From assembly GCA_964474695.1 (NCBI GenBank), contig CAYYTK010000023.1:1-64000 (forward strand): a stretch of 64,000 bases of DNA. Reading direction: 5' to 3'. This DNA is from DAOUBP01 sp964474695 (lineage in GTDB: Bacteria > Chloroflexota > Anaerolineae > CG2-30-64-16). A model generated the notes under the pieces. That model searched no databases and was not told the DNA's origin. It saw nothing but the letters and a program-made list of their open reading frames with translations. This document shows positions 36,071-44,141 of the stretch, one piece after another (position 1 is the stretch's first letter; every line of letters starts with the position of its first letter). The translations under genes were made by a program, and so were the position numbers.

Positions 36071-36082
36071 CGGGTTGGTCAG

Positions 36083-36155
36083 GCCCCCGTAGCTCAGGGG
36101 ATAGAGCGAGGCACTCCTAACGCCTAGGCCACTGGTTCGAATCCAGTCGGGGGTA
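36083..36155 (+). tRNA. tRNA-Arg, anticodon CCU
   Basis: The acceptor stem is GCCCCCG with CGGGGGT, the D arm contains GCTC...GAGC, the anticodon loop is CTCCTAA, and the T arm is ACTGG-TTCGAAT-CCAGT. The anticodon CCU reads AGG. The acceptor's first pair is G-U, and the anticodon stem ends with an A-C mismatch next to the loop (AGGCA with CGCCT). The 3' CCA is not encoded. Confidence 0.93.
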
Positions 36156-36225
36156 TCTATCTTGGCCCGCGGGCGCAGCCCGTGTTTGCCGGGCCTGACA
36201 CACATTGCTCAGAAGGAGGGTGCAC

Positions 36226-36972
<747 letters not shown>

Positions 36973-36980
36973 GATTAAAG

Positions 36981-37026
36981 AGAAACCAGGTTTCTTAACG
37001 ACCGAAGGTCGCGAAACCTGGTTTCT
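36981..37026. terminator. AGAAACCAGGTTTC / GAAACCTGGTTTCT hairpin
   Basis: Two 14-bp arms (36981-36994 and 37013-37026) flank an inner CGACC-GAA-GGTCG stem, between the convergent gpmA and CBM48 genes. It resembles GAAACCTGGTTTC-type dispersed repeats and probably works as a bidirectional terminator. Confidence 0.7.
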
Positions 37027-37035
37027 GATAACTCA

Positions 37036-37326
37036 TTACGCGACGAGGACGCAGTTATCCTCGCCGTGGCCCGACGGCTCGTAGCCATCGGCGGCCGGGT
37101 CATTGTACCAGGCGCCATCGCTCGCCAGGTAGCGGAAGCGATAGACGCCCGGAGCCACGCGAATCGTCCTCGCCCAGGTGCCGTCCTTGCGCCGCTTCAT
37201 CAGGCCGGCGGAGGCATCCCACGCATTGAAGTCGCCCAGCACGGACAACGTCTCGGCCTGAATCTCGGCCGGCATCTCGAAGGTCACGGAAATCTTGTTG
37301 CTGTTGGCAACCGGATCTTTCTTCAT
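37036..37326 (-). CDS. CBM48/isoamylase-N-terminal-like domain protein
   Basis: The 96-residue protein is one early-set immunoglobulin-like domain. ISVTFEMPAEIQAETLSVLG, FNAWDASAGLMKRRKDGTW and YRFRYLASDGAWYNDPAAD match the glycogen-binding CBM48 pattern. Stand-alone CBM48 proteins are thought to bind alpha-glucans or to regulate partner enzymes. It is convergent with gpmA and divergent from fdhD. Confidence 0.88.
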   Translation of the reverse strand: MKKDPVANSNKISVTFEMPAEIQAETLSVLGDFNAWDASAGLMKRRKDGTWARTIRVAPGVYRFRYLASDGAWYNDPAADGYEPSGHGEDNCVLVA

Positions 37327-37461
37327 CGGTTCCTCTCCTTACTCACGTCAACAAAAAGATGTCGCCGGCCTGCTGCCAGGCCAGCGACGTCGCTCTTCCG
37401 CACGACTTTACCCGAAGCCCGTTGATGTGTCAAATCCGCGATGTCACCTGTACACCTTGCC

Positions 37462-37490
37462 TTGCGCGCCGTGCGGCATGTAGTTATAAT
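37462..37490 (+). promoter_or_regulatory. Promoter for fdhD
   Basis: TTGCGC (37462-37467) and TATAAT (37485-37490) are separated by 17 bp, about 25 bases before the ATG at 37515. Confidence 0.7.
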
Positions 37491-37514
37491 GACAGCATCG
37501 TGTTAAGGAGCGCA

Positions 37515-38276
37515 ATGCCGATCAGTCAAGAGGTGTCTCACCGGCGTTATGAGAGCGGGCAGCTCACGCCCGTGACGACCCACGTCGTGCAGGAGGCGCT
37601 GGTCCGCTTCCATGTCAACGGGCAGGAGCTGGCGATGATGATGTGCACGCCGGCGGATCTCGACCTGTTGGCCCTGGGGTTCCTGCGCAGCGAGGGCATC
37701 ATCGGCGGGCTCTCGGATGTGCGGCGCATCGTGGTGTGTCCCAGCGGGGCGTGCGTCGAGGTGTGGCTGGCTGACGGGACCCGCAAGCTGCCCACCCAGC
37801 GCATCCTGACCAGCGGGTGCGGCGGGGGCGTCACCTTCAACGACCTGACCGCCGAAGCCGAGCCGCTGGCATCGGAGGTGACCGCGACCCCGGCGCAGAT
37901 CGGGCGGCTGATGTTCAAGCTGCAGGAGACGCAGCGGACGCGCGGCTGTCACACTTCCGCCCTGGCGGACGGCGAGGAGCTGCTGGCCGTCACCACGGAT
38001 GTGGGCCGGCATAACACGATCGATAAGTTGTGGGGCCGCTGCCTGACGGACGGCATCCCGACGGAGGGGCGCATCGTGCTCACCACCGGCCGCGTAAGCT
38101 CGGAGATGTTGAGCAAGGCGGCGCGGATGCGGGCGCCGATCGTGGCTTCCCGTACGTCGCCGACGACCCTGTCGTTGGCGCTGGCAGAGGCGTGGAACGT
38201 CACCCTGGTGGGCTACGTGCGGCGTGACAGCCTGAACGTGTACACCGGGCTGGCGCGGATTGTAAATGAGCGATAG
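37515..38276 (+). CDS. fdhD: Formate dehydrogenase accessory sulfurtransferase FdhD
   Basis: The 253-residue protein belongs to FdhD, which carries sulfur from a cysteine desulfurase to the molybdenum cofactor of formate dehydrogenase. The family signature DVGRHNTIDKLWG and the C-terminal RMRAPIVASRTSPTTLSLA are present. The loop that holds CxxC in E. coli reads ILTSGCGGG here, with a single Cys at about residue 102. The ATG at 37515 follows AAGGAG. No formate dehydrogenase gene lies in the window. The next gene starts 10 bases on. Confidence 0.94.
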   Translation: MPISQEVSHRRYESGQLTPVTTHVVQEALVRFHVNGQELAMMMCTPADLDLLALGFLRSEGIIGGLSDVRRIVVCPSGACVEVWLADGTRKLPTQRILTSGCGGGVTFNDLTAEAEPLASEVTATPAQIGRLMFKLQETQRTRGCHTSALADGEELLAVTTDVGRHNTIDKLWGRCLTDGIPTEGRIVLTTGRVSSEMLSKAARMRAPIVASRTSPTTLSLALAEAWNVTLVGYVRRDSLNVYTGLARIVNER

Positions 38277-38286
38277 GAGGTGCAAT

Positions 38287-38772
38287 GTGAAGCGAACGCG
38301 AGATGAGGCATTTCAGGCGCTTGACCGCAGCTTCAAGGTCCTCATGGATTGCCTGGGCCAACTCACCGAAGAGGAGCTGACGACCACCCAGGTGTGCGGC
38401 CATTGGAACGTGAAGGATGTGGTGGCGCACGTCTGGTCGTGGGTGGACGAGGCGGTGCTCACTGCGAAGGCCTGGCAGGACCGCCGGCCCTGGCAGGAGG
38501 GCGTGACTTACGACGATGCGTGGAACGAACAGCAGGTTGTCGACCGCGCGGCCCTGCCCTTGATCAACGTTGTGGATGGGCTGACCACCTCGCACCGGCG
38601 CATGATGCGCCTGTTGGACGCCATCGACGAGGACAGGCTGGCGGCCGCCGGCAAAGCGCCGTGGGGCGAGGAGCTGCCCCTGGCCGACTTTTTCTACGGC
38701 ATGTCCGAGCACTACCTGGAGCATGCCAGGGCGCTCAGGACCTACCAGGCGCACTGCCTGGAAGGGTGCTGA
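38287..38772 (+). CDS. DinB-like/ClbS-type four-helix protein
   Basis: The 161-residue protein has the four-helix plan of the DinB superfamily, with the metal-site segments HWNVKDVVAHVWSW and SEHYLEHARALRTY. Relatives include thiol transferases and the ClbS/DfsB group. The start is a GTG at 38287, five bases after GGAGG; the overlapping ATG is followed by a stop. It is probably co-transcribed with fdhD. The function is not known. Confidence 0.85.
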   Translation: MKRTRDEAFQALDRSFKVLMDCLGQLTEEELTTTQVCGHWNVKDVVAHVWSWVDEAVLTAKAWQDRRPWQEGVTYDDAWNEQQVVDRAALPLINVVDGLTTSHRRMMRLLDAIDEDRLAAAGKAPWGEELPLADFFYGMSEHYLEHARALRTYQAHCLEGC

Positions 38773-38805
38773 GCTTTCTTCCCGCTCCCCGCGTTTCCTC
38801 ATACG

Positions 38806-38836
38806 CACGGCCGGCCGCCAGGCCGGCTGTGTTTTT
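38806..38836 (+). terminator. Intrinsic terminator after the DinB-like gene
   Basis: CACGGCCGGCC and GGCCGGCTGTG form an 11-bp stem with one G-U pair and a loop of four bases, followed by TTTTT. Confidence 0.85.
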
Positions 38837-38840
38837 CCCC

Positions 38841-38959
38841 TTAAGTAGCTACTGTAGCTACTTGGCCCATTTAATAGCTCACATTCATCTCCCCCATCCC
38901 CCAGGCGCTCCGCGATAGGCAGTAGCGCCTTAAATAGGGCAAGTATCTACTTTAAGTAG
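38841..38959. repeat. Long imperfect inverted repeat at the 3' end of the primase gene
   Basis: The left arm (38841-38874, with AAGTAGCTAC-T-GTAGCTACTT inside) matches the right arm (38930-38959) on the opposite strand: TTAAAT, GGGC, CAAGTA and CTAC are shared in order. The primase stop codon falls in the right arm. It could mark the end of an inserted element. Confidence 0.65.
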
Positions 38960-41315
38960 ACCCCTGGCCGGCCGGGGCGTTGACCAGCCCCACCCCGCGC
39001 CACCAGGATGTGCCGCTGCTCCGATACTTCACGAACCCAAACCGGCGCCAGTCCTCGGCGATGCTGGTGGAGGAGAGCGGCTTGTGGCCGTTGTCCCGGC
39101 ACCAGTCGCCGTAGGCCTTGTAGAGCGCACTGCCCGGCGCCCGGTAAGGCTGGCCGGTTTCGGGACGACACCCGGTGACGCAGCACTCCGCGACGAAGGC
39201 GGCCGGGATGTCGTTGCTGGCCCGGAAGGCATCGGTGGCCTCTTGCACCGCGGCCGGGATCTCGAAGCAGCCCCGTTGGCGCAGTCGAGCCAGGCCTGCC
39301 AGCGCCCAGTTGAGGATCCCCGCGCCTTCCCCTCTCACCCGCTCCTTCATCCCCGGATCGCGCGCCGCCTCGGGCAGGGCCGGGAAGCGCAGCACCTTGA
39401 CGCGGCGGAAGAGCCCCACGCCCTCCGGCCCCACGCGCGGCAGCTCGTTCAGTGCCCAGGCGAGCTTGACGCGCGGCACCAGCGTCACCGGGTCGCGAAA
39501 CTTGAGGTCCACGCTGATCGGCTCGCCGGAGATGAGGGAGTTCAGCAGCGCGGTGGCCGCCACGTAGCCGCCCGGCTGCTCCATGCTGAGCGCCAGGGTC
39601 TTGCCCGGCAGGTGCGTGAGCGCGAAGCGGGAGCGCTCGATGTCGGCCAGGCCCAACAGGCAGACCCGGCTGCCCAGCATGGCCCGCAGCCCTTCGAGCA
39701 CGGTGGACTTGCCGCCGCCGGGCGGGCCGGCCAGCCACACCGCGATCTCGTGCCGGGTGTCGGTGGTCAGGCAGTACCCTGCGAACTCCTGCAAGAACTC
39801 CTGCTGGCCGGCGCAGCAGGTGTCCAGGACGCGCTGCCAGGTCTCGGCGCGCGCCGCGGGATCGTAGGCGAACGATAGTTTGGAGGTGGCCCAGTGCTGC
39901 GGGCTGTGCGGCTGCAGCGTGCGGGTGGGGATGTGCAGCGCGCCGTTCGCGCAGACCAGGATGTCGGGGTCCGCGTCCCACACCCCGGGCGCCTGCGCGA
40001 TCTCGACGCGCGCCAGCTCCAGCACGCTCGTCAGCAGCCGCGCGGTGGGCCGCACCCCTTCGGCCTTGGCATCCATCAGGGTCGTTTTGATCTCGCCGCG
40101 AACAACGTCCTGGGGCGCCACCGGCCAGATGCCGGCCGCATAGCGCCGGAACTCGCCCATGCCCCAGGCCGTGTCGGGGTGATCGGCCAGCCACCTGGCG
40201 GCCAGCTCGTCATCCGTGGGCAAAGGCGGCCGTTTCTTCCGGACATCCTTCTCATCCGCGGCGGGCGCGGCGGGCGCGGCGGGCGCGGCCCGTGGGGTGC
40301 GCTCGCCGGCAGCCAGCCCGCTCTGAACCGTGGCCAGCGCCTCCCGCGCGCCCAGCCCGATCGCCTGCGCAGCGGCAACCAGCTCACGTTCCGCCGCGCG
40401 GCGGTCCAGCGCCCCGCCCGCGACCAGTTGGCCCAGGCTGAAGGCGGCCCGGTTCAGCGCGTCGTTGCGGGCGCCTTCGGCCGCGCGGCCCAGCGCGGCC
40501 AGCTCGTTCCGCAAGGCGGCCGCACCGTAGCGCCGGTCCGCCTCGCCCTCCTTCGACTGCGTTCCGGCCGGCATCCCAAGCGGAGCACCCTGAGCGGAGC
40601 AGCCGTGCATCCCAAGCGGAGCACCCTGAGCGGAGCAGCCATGCATCCCAAGCGGAGCACCCTGAGCGGAGCAGCGGTCGGTTTCGCTGCGCAGTCGAAG
40701 GGTGCGGCCTTGTGGACACGCGCCCCCTTCCGCGGCCCTGCCCCGGCTCTCCAGCAGCGCCCGCAGGCTGTCGGGCAGCAGGATCGGCTCGAGATCGGCG
40801 CGGTCCGGGTCCCACAAATAGTGCTTGCCCGAGGGATGCCCCGACGGCGGTGCGATGACGTAGCCGCCCACCGCGCGCACATCGATCCCCGGCCCCAGCT
40901 TACTGGCCGAGTTGCGGCCCGCGAAGCCCTCGGGGGAGCGGTAGAAGAGATGCCAGCCGCCGCCCCCCGTGATGCTGGTCAGCGTCTCGTCGTCGATGCC
41001 GTGGGCCGCCTTGAGGCCGCGCCACGCGGCCAGCGCGCCCTTGGCCACGTCGAGGTCGATTACCACCAGGCCCGACGGCCCGCAGGCCAGCCCGATGCTG
41101 GCGTCCGGCCGCGCCGACCACCACCCGCGAATCCGGGCCGGGTCGGCGGTCGCATCTTTCACGCCGTGCATGGTGGCCGGCGTCTTGTCCCGGTGGCAGG
41201 GGAAGACGGACCAGCCGCGGTCAGCCAGGGCCAGCGCCGCGGCAAGCAAGTTGTTTCCCGCAGGTTCGGGCATTTGACCTCCGGCGATGTCACGGTCAGC
41301 CGCCGTGACCCGCAT
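38952..41315 (-). CDS. Phage/plasmid-type primase-polymerase with SF3-like helicase domain
   Basis: The 787-residue protein has an N-terminal primase-polymerase domain (about residues 25-190; GWSVFPCHRDKTPATMHGVK, VVIDLDV with the catalytic Asp pair, GGGWHLFYRS). A primase C-terminal-like helical part follows at about 255-330, then a D5/P4-type helicase (WLAGPPGGGKSTVLEGL Walker A; LMDAKAEGV and FYDP-like segments before it). These proteins start replication of phages, satellites and plasmids. Residues about 200-250 are encoded by a dispersed repeat with three 36-bp units. The ATG at 41315 follows AGGAGG. It is driven by a consensus promoter and divergent from an XRE regulator. Confidence 0.9.
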   Translation of the reverse strand: MRVTAADRDIAGGQMPEPAGNNLLAAALALADRGWSVFPCHRDKTPATMHGVKDATADPARIRGWWSARPDASIGLACGPSGLVVIDLDVAKGALAAWRGLKAAHGIDDETLTSITGGGGWHLFYRSPEGFAGRNSASKLGPGIDVRAVGGYVIAPPSGHPSGKHYLWDPDRADLEPILLPDSLRALLESRGRAAEGGACPQGRTLRLRSETDRCSAQGAPLGMHGCSAQGAPLGMHGCSAQGAPLGMPAGTQSKEGEADRRYGAAALRNELAALGRAAEGARNDALNRAAFSLGQLVAGGALDRRAAERELVAAAQAIGLGAREALATVQSGLAAGERTPRAAPAAPAAPAADEKDVRKKRPPLPTDDELAARWLADHPDTAWGMGEFRRYAAGIWPVAPQDVVRGEIKTTLMDAKAEGVRPTARLLTSVLELARVEIAQAPGVWDADPDILVCANGALHIPTRTLQPHSPQHWATSKLSFAYDPAARAETWQRVLDTCCAGQQEFLQEFAGYCLTTDTRHEIAVWLAGPPGGGKSTVLEGLRAMLGSRVCLLGLADIERSRFALTHLPGKTLALSMEQPGGYVAATALLNSLISGEPISVDLKFRDPVTLVPRVKLAWALNELPRVGPEGVGLFRRVKVLRFPALPEAARDPGMKERVRGEGAGILNWALAGLARLRQRGCFEIPAAVQEATDAFRASNDIPAAFVAECCVTGCRPETGQPYRAPGSALYKAYGDWCRDNGHKPLSSTSIAEDWRRFGFVKYRSSGTSWWRGVGLVNAPAGQGST
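40571..40713. repeat. Three 36-bp units plus repeat tail inside the primase gene
   Basis: Units starting GCATCCCAAGCGGAGCACCC lie at 40571-40606, 40607-40642 and 40643-40678, with a GCAGTCGAAGGGTGCGG tail. Being 36 bp they keep the reading frame and encode three copies of a 12-residue block (CSAQGAPLGMHG). It is the same family as at 4483-4713, 10568-10621 and 42155-42245. Confidence 0.92.
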
Positions 41316-41419
41316 CGTCTCTCCTCCTGAGTTGCGGTCCAGGCCAATGTGTGGTATGGTCCAACAGATAAAAGATGCTTCGAGATGGGAGGGGGGCTAT
41401 ACTGGCCCATGACAGGACC

Positions 41420-41448
41420 ATTATACTCGCGTTGTGCCGTTTTGTCAA
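41420..41448 (-). promoter_or_regulatory. Perfect-consensus promoter for the primase gene
   Basis: On the minus strand TTGACA (41448-41443) and TATAAT (41425-41420) are exactly 17 bp apart. Just downstream, TGGTCC and GGGCCA form an inverted repeat at 41403-41420, a possible operator for the divergent XRE protein. Confidence 0.88.
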
Positions 41449-41497
41449 GAGTTAATGGGCCTTTTCCGACCAAATGTTCTAAACTGGAGGGACAAGC

Positions 41498-41872
41498 ATG
41501 ACTCATACAGAGGGTTCGGGGGAAGATCTGGCGCGGTGGCTGAAGAGCCGGATGGCGGAGCGCAACCTCGGGCGGAACGAGTTGGTGCGGGCGTCGGGGC
41601 TGTCGGCCGGCACCATCTCGCGGATCACGGTGCTGAACTACGTCCCCGGCGTGGAGACGCTGAACCGGCTGGCGGACTTTTTCGGGGCCGATCGCGAGAC
41701 GCTGCTGGAGATTGCGGGGGTGGTGCGGCTGACCGACCTGGAGGGGGATTTGCCGTTTGAGGTGCGCGATCTGGCGCGGCGGCTGTTCCGCCTGGACGCC
41801 CGGTCGCGGGAGGCAATCCTGCGGCAGTTCGACGGGATCCTGAAGCTGGTGGAGGACCTCCCGCCGCGTTAG
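41498..41872 (+). CDS. XRE-family regulator
   Basis: The 124-residue protein has a Cro/CI-type helix-turn-helix at about residues 25-75 (LGRNELVRASGLSAGTISRI, VETLNRLADFFGADRETLL) and a short helical C-terminus. It lacks a peptidase domain, so it is not a self-cleaving phage repressor. It is divergent from the primase gene and probably represses that promoter. Its end converges with the small gene on the other strand. Confidence 0.88.
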   Translation: MTHTEGSGEDLARWLKSRMAERNLGRNELVRASGLSAGTISRITVLNYVPGVETLNRLADFFGADRETLLEIAGVVRLTDLEGDLPFEVRDLARRLFRLDARSREAILRQFDGILKLVEDLPPR

Positions 41873-42041
41873 ACCGCGCGGGCGTGCCCCCATTCTTCTC
41901 AGCAGTCAGGCTGGCCGCGGCCTCCCGGAGCTTCTCAGCCCTGTCGATCAGTAAAGCCAGCAGGCGCACCAGCAGGTGCTTTTCTGTGGGCGGCAGCCGG
42001 CGGAGCCGCGCCATCTGATCGGCGAAGTTGGTTTTGTTCAT
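41625..42041 (-). CDS. Putative small protein opposite the XRE gene
   Basis: The ATG at 42041 has GGAGGGG nine bases upstream and a near-consensus promoter 40 bases before it, so transcription is well supported. The first 57 residues (NKTNFADQMARLRRLPPTEK and on) form a credible helical protein. The remainder, antisense to the XRE gene, is Pro/Ala/Arg-rich and looks like a fortuitous frame running to 41625, so the functional C-terminus is uncertain. No family is recognised. Confidence 0.45.
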   Translation of the reverse strand: MNKTNFADQMARLRRLPPTEKHLLVRLLALLIDRAEKLREAAASLTAEKNGGTPARSNAAGGPPPASGSRRTAAGLPPATGRPGGTAAAPDRAPQTANPPPGRSAAPPPQSPAASRDRPRKSPPAGSASPRRGRSSAP

Positions 42042-42080
42042 CGGTGGGTCCCCTCCGTGGTCAGTATATAGAACATTTGT

Positions 42081-42110
42081 ATTATACGAGACGGCAGCGG
42101 AGTTTGTCAA
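42081..42110 (-). promoter_or_regulatory. Near-consensus promoter for the 42041 gene
   Basis: On the minus strand TTGACA (42110-42105) and TATAAT (42086-42081) are separated by 18 bp. GAACATTTGT at 42071-42080 lies at the start site; its inverse, CCAAATGTTC, lies at 41470-41479 before the XRE gene. Confidence 0.8.
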
Positions 42111-42154
42111 GTGCGGCAAGGTCGCGGGGTGCGTTTCACGTCTGGTGCAGAATC

Positions 42155-42245
42155 AAGCGGAGCACCCTGAGCAGAGGCGCCGGGCCGCGGCCCGGCGTCC
42201 GCAGTCGAAGGAGCATCCTGAGCGGAGCGCAGCGCAGTCGAAGGA
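42155..42245. repeat. CCTGAGCGGAGC...GTCGAAGG repeats
   Basis: Two adjacent copies of the dispersed family (GGAGCACCCTGAGC... and GGAGCATCCTGAGCGGAGC...GCAGTCGAAGG) follow the promoter of the 42041 gene. Confidence 0.8.
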
Positions 42246-42269
42246 CCCCACCGCCGCCTGACCAACAAA

Positions 42270-42303
42270 ACGGGCGCATCCTGAACCCACTCAGGATGCG
42301 CCC
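42270..42303. terminator. GGGCGCATCCTGA / TCAGGATGCGCCC hairpin
   Basis: A perfect 13-bp stem with a short loop lies in gene-poor repeat DNA. There is no T-run on either strand, so termination is uncertain. Confidence 0.5.
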
Positions 42304-42309
42304 GCCTCA

Positions 42310-42445
42310 TACCTTCAACCTTCAACCTTGAACCTTCTCCCAGTCCCCGCGTCTCCCCCTCTCCGTGTCCACCTCGTCCATCCCGTCCATCTCGTCCACC
42401 CGATTCGTCCGATTCGTCCGAAACGTCCGAGTCGTCCCTGCCCGT
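42310..42445. repeat. CAACCTT- and CGTCC-type short tandem tracts
   Basis: CAACCTTGAACCTT units (42312-42340) are followed by 9-bp-period TCGTCCATC/CCGTCCGA/TTCGTCCGA units (42365-42440). Similar tracts occur at 45585-45612 and 54219-54258. Between 42042 and 42885 there is no intact gene, only repeats and the fragments listed separately. Confidence 0.8.
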
Positions 42446-42505
42446 CCGTGTCCCCGTCCCCCGCCGATCCGTTTATCCGCTCCGATCCGTTGCCCCCCCT
42501 CTCCA

Positions 42506-42622
42506 CTACTCCCACGCTTTGTTCCTGAACCCTAGGGTTGCCGCATTCTCCGACACCGCCCGCCTCACCTGCTCCGAGGCTCCAGCCGGGTACTCCGCGC
42601 TGATCTCCACAGGCACCTTCAC
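42506..42622 (-). pseudogene. C-terminal fragment of a DUF499-like ATPase
   Basis: Read on the minus strand from 42622, the frame gives VEISAEYPAGASEQVRRAVSE and ends NAATLGFRNKAWE before a TAG at 42506-42508. This matches my recollection of the conserved end of DUF499-type ATPases, which accompany restriction-like systems. Only about 38 codons remain; the upstream part is replaced by a transposase fragment. Confidence 0.55.
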
Positions 42623-42769
42623 GCTTGCCTGCGTGGGCCAGCCAGATGATCTTCGCTCTCTCAACCTTGTGGGCCGCCTCGCTTCGAGAACGCGTCAGTC
42701 GCTCGATGGCTACGGCTTCTTCGGCTGTCAGCTCCCGAACGCGTACAGGTGTCGGCTTAGGTTAGGCAT
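42623..42769 (-). pseudogene. N-terminal fragment of an IS630-type transposase
   Basis: On the minus strand the frame PKPTPVRVRELTAEE, followed by AIERLTRSRSEAAHKVERAK and IIWLAHAGKR, matches the N-terminal helix-turn-helix of IS630-family transposases. A small insertion close to the ATG at 42769 breaks the frame, and nothing of the DDE domain is left. It joins directly to the DUF499-like fragment. Confidence 0.7.
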
Positions 42770-42885
42770 GGGGCACCCCTTGATAGGATTGCCCCTATCT
42801 TATCACAGACTTAGTGGATGAACTACCAAAATATCGAGGTTATCTCCGTAATAGAGAGTGCTCACGGGGTGCTATCCCTGCAAGA

Positions 42886-43860
42886 CTAGCGGGCGTTTGG
42901 TTCGCGCAGCATATTCACAATGACTGTCGGACCAAAGAATTCATCATATATGACACTGGCTGGTCCTGAGTCTGCAGCTATGAGAAACATTATGCCTCCG
43001 TTGGCATGGTTACCCGGCTGGACGTCTACGGCTTCCAAAGGCGTGACGAAGTAGCCGTAGCCGGCTACATGGTGTGAGTAAGTCCGCCCGTCCATATCCA
43101 CGAGGGTTACGTTATGTGGATTGACGTGAATCACAGCGGATGAGAGATTGTCCACCTGTATCCCGAGGATAAGAAACTTGCTGTTGCTGCCTGCGCTGTA
43201 GAGGTTTGTCCGGCGTATGTACTTTGCTTCATCGACACACACCCTGATTCCGTCGCCCCACTCACACCATGTGCCTTGAGGCGCGGATGTGCGGTATTTT
43301 GCCAAGACAGCTTGACGGGTTGCAGTTGCGTTTGGAGTTGCAGTAGGCTTTGGTGTCGCAGTGGGCTTTGGTGTTACCACGGCCAGTGTCAGCGATCTGT
43401 CTAGCTCCAATAGATCCCCAAACACCCAGACGCCCGAGTCCAGTTTGAACCATTGGCCCGAAGGGTCCGTAGCCGTCACGGTGACGGTCGAGCCGCCCTT
43501 ATAATTTGCGACAACTGCGTAGTTTGTACCGGGTCCGTTGCGCCCATTGGCTGCTTGCTTCACTTTCACAACCAGAGGCGTTGCGGTTGGCTCTGGCGTT
43601 GCGGTTGGCTCTAGTGTGTTGGTAGGCTCCGGTGTATTCGTTGGGCGTGGCGTCACCGTTGGCACTGGCGTATTGGTAGGCTCTGGCGTGGCAGTTGGCT
43701 CTGGCGTGTTGGTTTGAGTTGGCACACTTGCGGTTTGGGTAGCGTATATCTTGGCCGCGGTCTGTGTTTCGATGGCCTGCGTGTCTGGCGTGGGTTTGCC
43801 CCCGCAAGCGGTCACACCAATAAGTAGGGCGAGGATGAGGACTGCGTTTCTGCGCGCCAC
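42886..43860 (-). CDS. Lipoprotein with Thr/Pro repeats and SH3-like domain
   Basis: The 324-residue protein has a signal ending VTACGG (lipobox). A Thr/Pro/Glu-rich stalk of tandem hexapeptides (NTPEPT, ATPEPT) follows, then an SH3b-like domain (NGRNGPGTNYAVVANYKGG) at about residues 102-155, a second Pro/Thr linker, and a C-terminal DUF4352-like beta domain. The GTG start follows AGGAG. The 5' end, from the ribosome-binding site through MARRN, is nearly the same as that of the next lipoprotein. GC content is visibly below that of the flanking operons. Confidence 0.85.
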   Translation of the reverse strand: MARRNAVLILALLIGVTACGGKPTPDTQAIETQTAAKIYATQTASVPTQTNTPEPTATPEPTNTPVPTVTPRPTNTPEPTNTLEPTATPEPTATPLVVKVKQAANGRNGPGTNYAVVANYKGGSTVTVTATDPSGQWFKLDSGVWVFGDLLELDRSLTLAVVTPKPTATPKPTATPNATATRQAVLAKYRTSAPQGTWCEWGDGIRVCVDEAKYIRRTNLYSAGSNSKFLILGIQVDNLSSAVIHVNPHNVTLVDMDGRTYSHHVAGYGYFVTPLEAVDVQPGNHANGGIMFLIAADSGPASVIYDEFFGPTVIVNMLREPNAR

Positions 43861-43961
43861 GTGCTAACTCCTGTGGAGGTTTTAGTGTCACTGACATACG
43901 GCACTGCCGCTGAGTCTACGGCACTTGTCCTATCTAGTCAAGTCGCGTCTTCACTCCTCCT

Positions 43962-44140
43962 TCACTCCTCGCCTAACCCGCAACCGTGATAGAGGATGTG
44001 CAACCGGTCTGGAGCCTTCCATTCTGCATCCTCGGGTCTCCGGTAATAGCCGGCGATTGTCTGGATATTGGCATGTCCCGCCAGTTTTGCTACAGTGGGA
44101 ATATCCGCGCCTGCGTCCAGCAGGACAGAAACGAAGACGG
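43962..44140 (-). pseudogene. C-terminal fragment of a tyrosine recombinase (integrase)
   Basis: On the minus strand the frame VLLDAGADIPTVAKLAGHAN continues IQTIAGYYRRPEDAEWK and ends at a TGA (43962-43964). It carries the GHAN box and the tyrosine of the active site (GYYRRP), but the TT before the tyrosine reads TI and the rest of the enzyme is absent. It is a relic of an integrase, consistent with a former mobile element around the primase. Confidence 0.75.
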
Positions 44141-44141
44141 A

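Noticed and set aside
40571..40713. CRISPR-like array
   Set aside because: The 36-bp units are contiguous with no spacers, and they belong to a dispersed repeat family.
42519..42821. A 100-codon plus-strand ORF
   Set aside because: The minus strand shows transposase and ATPase fragments in the same place; the plus frame has no support.
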